Positions 53,749 through 62,137 of a stretch of 64,000 nt of DNA are shown here, piece by piece (position 1 is the first letter of the stretch; each line of letters opens with the position of its first letter). The stretch is taken from positions 1-64,000 of the forward strand of contig CBIHOF010000024.1 in NCBI GenBank assembly GCA_966211955.1, given 5' to 3'. Under the pieces are notes generated by a model, which saw only the letters and a list, made by a program, of their open reading frames with translations, searched no databases and had not been told where the DNA came from. The translations under genes and the position numbers were made by a program. The DNA comes from Albitalea sp966211955. Lineage in GTDB: Bacteria > Pseudomonadota > Gammaproteobacteria > Burkholderiales > Burkholderiaceae_C.

Positions 53749-54267
53749 TCAGTGCGTCGTGGCCGAATTGATCAGGCCCATGTCGGCGCTGGTCATCAGG
53801 CCTTCGATGTCCATGAGGATCAGCATGCGGTCATTCACGCTGCCGATGCCGGTGATGAAGCTCGTGTCCACCGAGGTGTGCATCTCCGGCGCCGGCTTGA
53901 TGGTGCCCGCACCGAGCTCCAGCACGTCGGACACCGAGTCGACGACAGCGCCCACCACACGGCCCTTGACGTTCAGCACGATCACGACCGTGAAGCTGTT
54001 GTACTCCACGCTCTCGCAGTTGAGCTTCACGCGCAGGTCCACGATCGGCACGATCACGCCGCGCAGGTTCACGACGCCCTTGATGAAGGACGGCGCGTTG
54101 GCGATGCGGGTGGGCTGCTCGTAGGAGCGAATCTCCTGCACCTTGAGGATGTCGATGCCGTATTCCTCGCCGCCCAGGCGGAAGGTGAGGAACTCGCCAC
54201 CGGCGGCCACGGCGGCGCGGGCGGCTTCATGGCGGGCCACGTGGGCCGCGTCGTTGATCATGTTCAT
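53749..54267 (-). CDS. cheW: Chemotaxis coupling protein CheW, copy 1
   Basis: A 172-residue CheW: GGEFLTFRLGGEEYGIDILK, then VQEIRSYEQPTRIANAPSFI, GVVNLRGVIVPIVDLRVKL and a C-terminal NDRMLILMDIEGLM. It bridges receptors and CheA in the signalling array. The protein is identical, residue for residue, to copy 2 (58010-58528), and the DNA differs at only a few positions near the 3' end, so the two are very recent duplicates or kept alike by gene conversion. The ATG at 54267 is used; a longer ORF reaches back into receptor 2 and is a shadow. Confidence 0.95.
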   Translation of the reverse strand: MNMINDAAHVARHEAARAAVAAGGEFLTFRLGGEEYGIDILKVQEIRSYEQPTRIANAPSFIKGVVNLRGVIVPIVDLRVKLNCESVEYNSFTVVIVLNVKGRVVGAVVDSVSDVLELGAGTIKPAPEMHTSVDTSFITGIGSVNDRMLILMDIEGLMTSADMGLINSATTH

Positions 54268-54289
54268 GTGGATGGCCTCTCGTGCGGAA

Positions 54290-56110
54290 TCAGAAGGTTT
54301 CCCAGTCGTCGTCGTTCGACGGCGCGGCGGGTGCAGCCACCGGCGCGGGTGCGGCAGCGGGGCGGGGGGTGGGTTGGGACTCGGGTGCGGCTGCTTTGGG
54401 CGTTGCGGTGGACAGCGGCCTGGGCTTGGTGGCGGCGAGTGCCTGCACGGGCTTGGCCGCAGTGGGTGCGCCCATCGGCTTGGCCGGTGGCGCCTTGGGT
54501 TCGATGCGGGCGGGCGCCACAGCTGCCGGCACCGGCGTGCTCGACGCAACAGCCCCGTTCGCATCCAGCTTGAAGGTGCCCACCGCCTTGGCAAGCGTCG
54601 AAGCCTGCTGCTTCAGTGACTCCGCGGCAGCCGCACTCTCTTCCACCAGCGCCGCGTTCTGCTGCGTCATCTGGTCGAGCTGCACCACCGAGGTGTTGAC
54701 CTGGCCGATGCCATCGCTCTGCTCGGCAGCCGCGGCGGTGATCTCGCCGATGATGTCCGTCACGCGCTGCACCGAGCCGACGATTTCCTTCATCGTCTCG
54801 CCGGCGTTGGCAACGAGCTTGGAGCCCGATTCGACCTTCTCGACGCTCGCGCCGATCAGGCCCTTGATTTCCTTGGCGGCCTGCGCCGAGCGCTGGGCCA
54901 GCGAGCGCACTTCGCCCGCCACCACCGCGAAGCCGCGGCCTTGTTCTCCAGCGCGGGCGGCTTCAACCGCCGCGTTCAACGCCAGGATGTTGGTCTGGAA
55001 GGCAATGCCATCGATCACCCCGATGATGTCGCTGATCTTCTTGGACGAAGCGTTGATCTCGTCCATCGTGCTCACGACTTCGGACACCACCTTGCCGCCA
55101 CGCGCCGCCACTTCGGCCGCCGACGTGGCGAGCTGATTCGCTTGCCGAGCCGAGTCGGCCGATTGCTTGACCGTGCCGGTCAGCTGCTCCATCGAGGAGG
55201 CTGCCTGCTGCAGGTTCGAAGCGGTCTGCTCGGTGCGCGCGCTCAAGTCCTGGTTGCCGGTCGCAATCTCTGTCGACGCCGTCGAGATGCTGTCCGTCGA
55301 TGCGCGGATCTGGCGAACCATCTCCGCCAGGCGCGACTGCATGCCGGCGACTTGGGTCAGCAGCTGTCCCACCTCGTCTTGCGCCCCCACGTCCACGTGC
55401 TTGGACAGGTCGCCCGCGGCCACCGCTTCCATCGTGGCCGATGCGAGCTTGAAGCGCGCCTGCAACCGGCGCACCAGCAGCTCGATGCCAACCATCGACA
55501 GCAGGGCCAGCACGGCGACGGCCACCAGCGCAATCAACGCTTCGCGGCGCGACGCATTCATCACGTCGTCCACGTACACGCCGGAGCCAAGCACCCAGCC
55601 CCAGGGCGCAAAGCCCTTGACATAGGAGCGCTTGGGTTCGGGTTCCGACGAACCGGGGCGCGGCCAGAGGTAGTCCACATAGCCCGCCCCATCGGCCTTC
55701 ACGGTATCGACGAAGGCCACGAACAGCGCCTTGCCGTTCGGGTCCTTCATGTCGGACACGTCCTTGCCTTCGAGCTCCGGCTTGATCGGATGGAATACGA
55801 CGACCGGTTTCATGTCGTTGACCCAGACGTACTCCTTGCCGGCGTAGCGCAGCGCCTTGATCTCGGCGCCGGCCTTGGCCTGCGCGTCGGCATGCGACAT
55901 CGCGCCGGACTTTTCCTGCTGGTAGTAGCCGTCGGCAATCTTGATGCTCTGGTCCACCACCGACACCGTCGCGCGCAGCTTCTCGTCCAGCAGCGAGGCA
56001 TGGCTGCGCATGACGAGCATGGCCACCACGGCCAGGAATGCGATCACCCCGAGGCCGACCGACCAGCGGAGCTTGGCGGCGAGCGACAAGGTGGAACGGG
56101 ATGGGTTCAT
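54290..56110 (-). CDS. Methyl-accepting chemotaxis protein 2 (sCache sensor, pentapeptide tail)
   Basis: A 606-residue chemoreceptor with TM1 at about 16-34, then a single-Cache periplasmic domain (about 40-190) with KEYVWVNDMKPVVVFHPIKP and KGFAPWGWVLGSGVYVDDVM, TM2 at about 192-212, HAMP, and the signalling domain. A Pro/Ala-rich flexible linker of about 75 residues leads to the C-terminal DWETF, the pentapeptide that binds CheR and CheB. The Cache domain suggests small organic acid sensing. A 350-base stretch (54654-55003) is identical to receptor 5 (60609-60958). Confidence 0.93.
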   Translation of the reverse strand: MNPSRSTLSLAAKLRWSVGLGVIAFLAVVAMLVMRSHASLLDEKLRATVSVVDQSIKIADGYYQQEKSGAMSHADAQAKAGAEIKALRYAGKEYVWVNDMKPVVVFHPIKPELEGKDVSDMKDPNGKALFVAFVDTVKADGAGYVDYLWPRPGSSEPEPKRSYVKGFAPWGWVLGSGVYVDDVMNASRREALIALVAVAVLALLSMVGIELLVRRLQARFKLASATMEAVAAGDLSKHVDVGAQDEVGQLLTQVAGMQSRLAEMVRQIRASTDSISTASTEIATGNQDLSARTEQTASNLQQAASSMEQLTGTVKQSADSARQANQLATSAAEVAARGGKVVSEVVSTMDEINASSKKISDIIGVIDGIAFQTNILALNAAVEAARAGEQGRGFAVVAGEVRSLAQRSAQAAKEIKGLIGASVEKVESGSKLVANAGETMKEIVGSVQRVTDIIGEITAAAAEQSDGIGQVNTSVVQLDQMTQQNAALVEESAAAAESLKQQASTLAKAVGTFKLDANGAVASSTPVPAAVAPARIEPKAPPAKPMGAPTAAKPVQALAATKPRPLSTATPKAAAPESQPTPRPAAAPAPVAAPAAPSNDDDWETF

Positions 56111-56156
56111 GGCGGGGTCCTTCGATCGAGCGGTGACTTGCGGTGGCGTGTCGATG

Positions 56157-57743
56157 TCAGTGCGCATGCACGGCGTCGTCCAGGCGGAACACGCTGACCG
56201 CCTGCGACAGGCGTGCGGTCTGGTCCTTCAGGCTTTCGGCCGCGGCGGCGCTCTGTTCGACGAGTGCGGCGTTCTGCTGCGTCATCTGGTCGAGCTGCGA
56301 GACCGAGCCGTTGATCTGGCCGATGCCATCGCTTTGCTCGGACGATGCGGCCGTGATCTCGCCGATGATGTCCGTCACGCGTTGCACCGAGCTCACGATT
56401 TCTTCCATCGTGCGGCCGGCGTCGGCCACGAGCTTGGAGCCCGATTCGACCTTGTCGACGCTCGCGCCGATCAGGCCCTTGATTTCCTTGGCCGCTTCGG
56501 CACTGCGCTGCGCGAGGTTGCGCACCTCGCCCGCCACCACTGCGAAGCCGCGGCCCTGCTCGCCGGCGCGGGCGGCTTCGACGGCTGCGTTCAGCGCCAG
56601 GATGTTGGTCTGGAAGGCGATGCCATCGATCACGCCGATGATGTCGCTGATCTTCTTGGACGACGCATTGATCTCGTCCATCGTGCTCACGACTTGCGAG
56701 ACCACCTGGCCGCCACGTGCGGCCACCTCGGCGGCGCTCATTGCGAGCTGGTCGGCCTGGCGGGCGGAGTCGGCGCTTTGCTTGACGGTGCCCGTCAGCT
56801 GCTCCATCGACGACGCGGCCACCTGCAGGTTCGAGGCGGTCTGCTCGGTGCGCACGCTCAGGTCGTGGTTGCCGGTGGCGATTTCCAGCGACGCGGTGGA
56901 GATGCTGTCGGTGGACATGCGCACCTCGCTCACGATCTTGCGCAGTGATGCCTGCATGGTGAGCAGCGCCTGCAGCAGGTGCGCGGCCTCGTCGTTGCCG
57001 CGGGTGTCCACGTCGCGCTCGCTCAGGTCACCCTGGGCGATGGCGTCGGCCAGTTCCTCGGCACGGCGGATCGGACCGCAGATCGTGCGCATGTTGATGA
57101 CCGTCAGCGGCGTGATGATCACGAGCGCCAGCACCACCGAGGCGGCGAGCATGGCCATCACGGTCTCGGCGGTGGTGTCCAGTCGCTTGCTGCCCGCGAG
57201 AGCCGCCTTGTTGAGGTCGCTGGCCAGGCCTTCGATCACCACCTGCGCGGCGTCGTAGTCGGGCGCGGCGCGTGACATGAAGGCGGCGGCCACGCGGGCG
57301 GAGTCGAAGCCCATGGCCTCGAGCTGCTTGGCCACGGGCAGGAAGTTTTCCTTGAACTTGGCGAGGCTGGCCATCGCTTCGCCCACCTTGGCGCGCTCGG
57401 CGTCGTTGTGCAGTACGGCCTGCAGGGCCTTCGCGCTGGTCTCGATCTGCGCGAGCGTGTCGGTCCAGGATTGCTTTGCGCGGCTGACCTCCACTGCGTT
57501 CTCGTACTGGATGATCATGTCCTTCTCATGCGCGCGCAGAACAGCCATGTTGGTGCGCAGTTGGGCGATGTGGGTCATCGCGGCGAAGTCCTTGGCGACG
57601 AAATCGGCGTTCACGCTGCGCGCATAGAACTGCGCGGCGAGGCCGACGCCGCCCACGGCGAGCAAGGCGATCGTCACCATCGCGACCGTGCCGAGCATCC
57701 GGGTGCGGATCGTGAACCGGCGGGTGAGTTGGGTCAGGTTCAT
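56157..57743 (-). CDS. Methyl-accepting chemotaxis protein 3 (four-helix-bundle sensor)
   Basis: A 528-residue chemoreceptor with TM1 at about 18-38 and a helical periplasmic domain to about 205. The segment HEKDMIIQYENAVEVSRAKQ is typical of 4HB_MCP sensors. TM2 is at about 210-232, followed by HAMP and the signalling domain. It ends SVFRLDDAVHAH without a pentapeptide. Just upstream is a candidate sigma-28 promoter (57823-57850), so this is probably the first gene of the receptor 3, receptor 2, cheW, receptor 1 group. It shares DNA tracts with receptor 1. Confidence 0.93.
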   Translation of the reverse strand: MNLTQLTRRFTIRTRMLGTVAMVTIALLAVGGVGLAAQFYARSVNADFVAKDFAAMTHIAQLRTNMAVLRAHEKDMIIQYENAVEVSRAKQSWTDTLAQIETSAKALQAVLHNDAERAKVGEAMASLAKFKENFLPVAKQLEAMGFDSARVAAAFMSRAAPDYDAAQVVIEGLASDLNKAALAGSKRLDTTAETVMAMLAASVVLALVIITPLTVINMRTICGPIRRAEELADAIAQGDLSERDVDTRGNDEAAHLLQALLTMQASLRKIVSEVRMSTDSISTASLEIATGNHDLSVRTEQTASNLQVAASSMEQLTGTVKQSADSARQADQLAMSAAEVAARGGQVVSQVVSTMDEINASSKKISDIIGVIDGIAFQTNILALNAAVEAARAGEQGRGFAVVAGEVRNLAQRSAEAAKEIKGLIGASVDKVESGSKLVADAGRTMEEIVSSVQRVTDIIGEITAASSEQSDGIGQINGSVSQLDQMTQQNAALVEQSAAAAESLKDQTARLSQAVSVFRLDDAVHAH

Positions 57744-57822
57744 CGTGCGTTCCTGCGGTCCGTTGTGGAGTTGTTCGTCCGGCGGCACCTGCGGCATGCG
57801 CGTTGGGGAGTCGCCTTGCGAG

Positions 57823-57850
57823 TTATCGGCCGAGGCTTGCCAAGGCTGAA
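57823..57850 (-). promoter_or_regulatory. Candidate sigma-28 (FliA) promoter for receptor 3
   Basis: On the minus strand the sequence reads CTTCAG, 15 bases, GCCGATAA. The -10 element is a perfect FliA match; the -35 is weaker than TCAAG or TAAA. It lies 80-107 bases before the receptor start and after a hairpin that closes the previous unit. Chemoreceptor and chemotaxis genes are classic sigma-28 targets, which supports the call. Confidence 0.5.
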
Positions 57851-57955
57851 GTGCAACGGAACGATTCTGAAAGCGCAGGGTGTGGAGTGATCGACGCAAA
57901 TGGGCGCGATCGCGGGGTCAATTGCGTTCCGCATGAAAAACGCAGGCCCCAAAAG

Positions 57956-57985
57956 GCATCACCCCGGCGAAGGCCGGGGTGATGC
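57956..57985 (-). terminator. Hairpin terminator after the second cheW copy
   Basis: A perfect 13-base stem, GCATCACCCCGGC with GCCGGGGTGATGC, around a 4-base loop, lies 25 bases beyond the cheW stop. On the minus strand it is followed by CTTTTGG, a short T-run, so it is a plausible intrinsic terminator separating the cheA-to-cheW unit from receptor 3. It is also of the CCCGGC/GCCGGG REP-like type seen elsewhere in the window. Confidence 0.65.
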
Positions 57986-58009
57986 GTGATCAGAACTGAG
58001 TGTGGCTGC

Positions 58010-58528
58010 TCAGTGCGTGGTCGCCGAGTTGATCAGCCCCATGTCGGCGCTGGTCATCAGGCCTTCGATGTCCATCAGGATCAGCATGCGGTCATTCACG
58101 CTGCCGATGCCGGTGATGAAGCTCGTGTCCACCGAGGTGTGCATCTCCGGCGCCGGCTTGATGGTGCCCGCACCGAGCTCCAGCACGTCGGACACCGAGT
58201 CGACGACAGCGCCCACCACACGGCCCTTGACGTTCAGCACGATCACGACCGTGAAGCTGTTGTACTCCACGCTCTCGCAGTTGAGCTTCACGCGCAGGTC
58301 CACGATCGGCACGATCACGCCGCGCAGGTTCACGACGCCCTTGATGAAGGACGGCGCGTTGGCGATGCGGGTGGGCTGCTCGTAGGAGCGAATCTCCTGC
58401 ACCTTGAGGATGTCGATGCCGTATTCCTCGCCGCCCAGGCGGAAGGTGAGGAACTCGCCACCGGCGGCCACGGCGGCGCGGGCGGCTTCATGGCGGGCCA
58501 CGTGGGCCGCGTCGTTGATCATGTTCAT
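58010..58528 (-). CDS. cheW: Chemotaxis coupling protein CheW, copy 2
   Basis: A 172-residue CheW whose protein sequence equals copy 1 (53749-54267) throughout. The few DNA differences cluster in the last 70 or so bases of the gene and are silent. The upstream regions differ, so the duplicated tract is essentially the coding sequence. This copy follows receptor 4 by 59 bases and lies nearer to cheA, so it may be the original. Identical proteins in one cluster suggest dosage rather than new function. Confidence 0.95.
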   Translation of the reverse strand: MNMINDAAHVARHEAARAAVAAGGEFLTFRLGGEEYGIDILKVQEIRSYEQPTRIANAPSFIKGVVNLRGVIVPIVDLRVKLNCESVEYNSFTVVIVLNVKGRVVGAVVDSVSDVLELGAGTIKPAPEMHTSVDTSFITGIGSVNDRMLILMDIEGLMTSADMGLINSATTH

Positions 58529-58587
58529 TTCGTTCCTTTCGGTCGGGCTGCTAATGGGCTATCGACAGCCCGCATCAAAACTTGAGT

Positions 58588-60192
58588 TCAGGCGTTCAGG
58601 ACGTGGTCGGATTCCACGCTCGACGCGGCATTGAGCTTGAACATGCCCATCAGCTCGGTGAGCCGCGCGGCCTGTTCCTTCAGGGATTCGGCGGCGGCGG
58701 CACTTTCTTCCACGAGCGCCGCGTTCTGTTGCGTCATCTGGTCGAGCTGCGTCACCGAGGTGTTCACCTGGCCGATGCCGTCGCTCTGCTCGCTGGACGC
58801 GGCGGTGATCTCGCCGATGATGTCCGTGACGCGTTGCACCGAACTCACGATGTCCTGCATCGTGGTGCCGGCGTCGGCCACCAGGCGCGAGCCGGAGTCC
58901 ACCTTCTCGACGCTCGCGCCGATCAGTGTCTTGATTTCCTTGGCCGCTTCGGCGCTGCGCTGGGCCAGCGAGCGGACCTCGCCCGCCACCACCGCGAAGC
59001 CGCGGCCTTGCTCGCCGGCACGGGCTGCTTCGACGGCCGCGTTCAAGGCGAGGATGTTGGTCTGGAAGGCGATGCCATCGATCACGCCGATGATGTCGCT
59101 GATCTTCTTGGACGAGGTGTTGATGTCGTTCATGGTGCTCACCACCTGCGACACCACCTCGCGTCCGCGTGCGGCCACGCCGGCGGCGGAGGCCGCGAGC
59201 TGGTTGGCCTGGCGTGCCGAGTCCGCGCTTTGCTTGACGGTGCCCGTGAGCTGCTCCATCGAGGAGGCTGCCTGCTGCAGGTTGGCCGCGGTCTGCTCGG
59301 TGCGGTGGCTCAGGTCGTGGTTGCCGGTTGCGATCTCCACCGACGCGGTGTTGATGCTGTCGGTGGACAGGCGCACCTGGCCCACCATGCGCTGCAAGGC
59401 GTCCTGCATCGTGTTCAGCGCCTTCATCATCGCGGCCGTCTCGTCGCGACCGCGCACTTCCACATGGCGGCTCAGGTCGCCGGCGGCGATGGCTGCGGCA
59501 AATTCACGCGCGGTGTCCAGCGGGCGGCAGATGCTGACCATGTTCATGAGCGTGAAGGGCACGACGATGAGGCCTGCCAGGCACAGCACCGCGATGTTGA
59601 GCATGAGCGCCTGTTGCGCGGCGGCCTCGCGCGCCTTGCGGGCGGCAGCGGCGTCTTGCTCGAGCGCGGCGGACAGCTTGCCCACCATGTCTTCCACGCC
59701 GGCCATGTTGGTCTTGGCGCGGGCCAGCATCTTGTCCGCGGTGCGGGCGTTGTCGTAGGCGCCATCTTCCACCTGGCCGATCACGCGTTTGGTGTCTGCG
59801 GTGTAGCCGTCGATGCGCGCCAGCGCCTCCGTGGCCAGCGGCCGCTCGTGCTCGGTGGCGGCTTCGAGCACCGAGGCGAGTGTCTGCTTGGTCGAGGCGA
59901 CGGATGCCTGCCAGCGTTCCTTCAGCTTGTTGACGGTGATCGCGTCTTCATAGTTGATCACCATGTCCTTCTCGAGGCGGTTCACATCGCCCACGAGCCG
60001 GTTCACGTCCTTGAGCAGGCTGGCCTGGCGCATCGCATGCGCGATGAACTCGTCGGCCTGGCGTCGCTGCGATGCCATGGTCAGCATGCCGGTGACGCCG
60101 ACGGCGCACACGAGCACGAGGACGACGACGATCGCGCTGATCATCCGCATGCGGATGGTCATCTGGCGCATGGCATTCAACAACGTGTCCAT
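58588..60192 (-). CDS. Methyl-accepting chemotaxis protein 4 (four-helix-bundle sensor)
   Basis: A 534-residue chemoreceptor with TM1 at about 13-36, helical periplasmic domain with VNRLEKDMVINYEDAITVNK resembling that of receptor 3, TM2 at about 190-214, HAMP and a signalling domain. The tip is EQGRGFAVVAGEVRSLAQRS and the end FKLNAASSVESDHVLNA has no pentapeptide. Compared with the others, the signalling domain has small changes (KEIKTLIGASVEKVDSGSRL). It lies between receptor 5 and cheW copy 2 and is probably co-transcribed with them. The ligand is unknown. Confidence 0.93.
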   Translation of the reverse strand: MDTLLNAMRQMTIRMRMISAIVVVLVLVCAVGVTGMLTMASQRRQADEFIAHAMRQASLLKDVNRLVGDVNRLEKDMVINYEDAITVNKLKERWQASVASTKQTLASVLEAATEHERPLATEALARIDGYTADTKRVIGQVEDGAYDNARTADKMLARAKTNMAGVEDMVGKLSAALEQDAAAARKAREAAAQQALMLNIAVLCLAGLIVVPFTLMNMVSICRPLDTAREFAAAIAAGDLSRHVEVRGRDETAAMMKALNTMQDALQRMVGQVRLSTDSINTASVEIATGNHDLSHRTEQTAANLQQAASSMEQLTGTVKQSADSARQANQLAASAAGVAARGREVVSQVVSTMNDINTSSKKISDIIGVIDGIAFQTNILALNAAVEAARAGEQGRGFAVVAGEVRSLAQRSAEAAKEIKTLIGASVEKVDSGSRLVADAGTTMQDIVSSVQRVTDIIGEITAASSEQSDGIGQVNTSVTQLDQMTQQNAALVEESAAAAESLKEQAARLTELMGMFKLNAASSVESDHVLNA

Positions 60193-60241
60193 GGCGTGTT
60201 CCTGTGTGGGCTGAGACACCGGCAAGCGCTGGCGGCAGGGG

Positions 60242-62059
60242 TCAGAACGTTTCCCAGTCGTCGTCGTGGCTCGGGGCCTTGGCAACGGCGGTGAGGGTCG
60301 GGACGACAAGCGGCGCGCTGGTGCTGGGTGCCGTCGGTGCAGGTTCGGCGGCGGCAGCTGTCGTCACGGACTTGGCGGCAGCCGTGGGTTCAGCCTTGGG
60401 CGCAGCCTTGGGCAGCGGTTTCGGTGTGGCCTTCGGGGCCGCCTTCGCAGGCGCAGCATTCGAGGCAGCGATGATCGGGGCCGCAACGTGCTTCATTGCC
60501 GGTTCGCCCGCACCTGCCTCGAGCCGGAAGGTGCCCACCACCTTGGCCAGGCGCACGGCCTGTTCCTTCAGCGATTCAGCCGCGGCGGCGCTTTCTTCGA
60601 CCAGCGCGGCGTTCTGCTGCGTCATCTGGTCGAGCTGCACCACCGAGGTGTTGACCTGGCCGATGCCATCGCTCTGCTCGGCAGCCGCGGCGGTGATCTC
60701 GCCGATGATGTCCGTCACGCGCTGCACCGAGCCGACGATTTCCTTCATCGTCTCGCCGGCGTTGGCAACGAGCTTGGAGCCCGATTCGACCTTCTCGACG
60801 CTCGCGCCGATCAGGCCCTTGATTTCCTTGGCGGCCTGCGCCGAGCGCTGGGCCAGCGAGCGCACTTCGCCCGCCACCACCGCGAAGCCGCGGCCTTGTT
60901 CTCCAGCGCGGGCGGCTTCAACCGCCGCGTTCAACGCCAGGATGTTGGTCTGGAAGGCGATGCCATCGATCACGCCGATGATGTCGCTGATCTTCTTGGA
61001 CGACGCATTGATGTCGTCCATGGTGCTCACCACCTTGGACACCACGACGCCGCCGCGCGCGGCCACTTCCGCGGCAGAGGCCGCGAGCTGGTTGGCTTGG
61101 CGTGCCGAATCGGCGCTTTGCTTGACGGTGCCCGTCAGCTGCTCCATCGAGGAGGCTGCCTGCTGCAGGTTCGAGGCGGTCTGCTCGGTGCGCACGCTCA
61201 GGTCCTGGTTGCCTGTGGCGATCTCTGCCGAGGCAGTGGAGATGCTGTCGGTGGACGAACGCACCTGGCTCACCATCTGGCGCAGCGAGGTCTGCATCTG
61301 GCCGAGTGCACGCAGCAGGTCGCCCAGTTCGTCCTTGCGATCGGACACGAGGGTGTGGGAGAGGTCGTTGTCGGCGATCACGCGGGCGGCGGCGACGGCT
61401 TCGCCGATCGGCGTGGTGACAGAGCGGGTGATGATCACCGCGCCGCCCAGGCCGACGGCCAGGCTGACGGCCACGAGCACGATCAGCAGCATCTTGGCGG
61501 ACTGCGCATCGGCGCGCAGGCGTTCCGTGCGCTCGGCAGCGAGGGATTCCTCATGCTTTTGCAGGTCGACCATCGCGGCCATGTAGGCGGCGCCGGAGGG
61601 CAGCAGGCGCTCCTTGACCAGTGCATCGACGGCGGGCTGGTCGGAGGCCTTCAGGTACTCCTGGAGTTTCGCGATCGACTCGAGATAGGGTGCACGCTTG
61701 TCGGCAATGGATGCCATCAGCGAACGCCCCTTGTCATCGAGCATCACGGCTTCAAGGCTCTTCTGGATCGCCAGGTTCTCTTCGGACGTCGCCTTGATGA
61801 GCGGGCCGAAATAGGCCTCGACGTCGGGCAGGCCGGCGGCCTTGGCCACGGCAACGATGCGGTTCGCGTTGAGCTGGGACTTCTGCAGCCAGTCGTCGGC
61901 GAGGTTGGCGCGGCGGGTGTAGGCGGCCACGGCCTCCGTGTCGGACTGCGTCTGCACGAGGCGCACGAATGATGTACCGACCATCACCAGCAGCAGGGCC
62001 AGCACGAGGCCGAAGCCCAGCATCAGGCGAGTTCGGATCTTCAGGTTGTTGAGCTTCAT
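60242..62059 (-). CDS. Methyl-accepting chemotaxis protein 5 (pentapeptide tail)
   Basis: A 605-residue chemoreceptor with TM1 at about 11-30, a helical periplasmic domain (about 31-190) of four-helix-bundle type, TM2 at about 190-212, HAMP, signalling domain and an Ala/Lys/Pro-rich linker of about 80 residues ending in DWETF, the CheR/CheB-binding pentapeptide. Its signalling region shares a 350-base identical tract with receptor 2, although their sensor domains differ. It is next to cheA and may be the main receptor able to recruit the adaptation enzymes for the whole array. Confidence 0.93.
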   Translation of the reverse strand: MKLNNLKIRTRLMLGFGLVLALLLVMVGTSFVRLVQTQSDTEAVAAYTRRANLADDWLQKSQLNANRIVAVAKAAGLPDVEAYFGPLIKATSEENLAIQKSLEAVMLDDKGRSLMASIADKRAPYLESIAKLQEYLKASDQPAVDALVKERLLPSGAAYMAAMVDLQKHEESLAAERTERLRADAQSAKMLLIVLVAVSLAVGLGGAVIITRSVTTPIGEAVAAARVIADNDLSHTLVSDRKDELGDLLRALGQMQTSLRQMVSQVRSSTDSISTASAEIATGNQDLSVRTEQTASNLQQAASSMEQLTGTVKQSADSARQANQLAASAAEVAARGGVVVSKVVSTMDDINASSKKISDIIGVIDGIAFQTNILALNAAVEAARAGEQGRGFAVVAGEVRSLAQRSAQAAKEIKGLIGASVEKVESGSKLVANAGETMKEIVGSVQRVTDIIGEITAAAAEQSDGIGQVNTSVVQLDQMTQQNAALVEESAAAAESLKEQAVRLAKVVGTFRLEAGAGEPAMKHVAAPIIAASNAAPAKAAPKATPKPLPKAAPKAEPTAAAKSVTTAAAAEPAPTAPSTSAPLVVPTLTAVAKAPSHDDDWETF

Positions 62060-62137
62060 GGCGTGTCCACGTCGGAAATGCGTTGAGCGGAGCGACCCGG
62101 CCGCGCGCCAGGCGTGGCCGGGGTGGCTGTGTCGATG

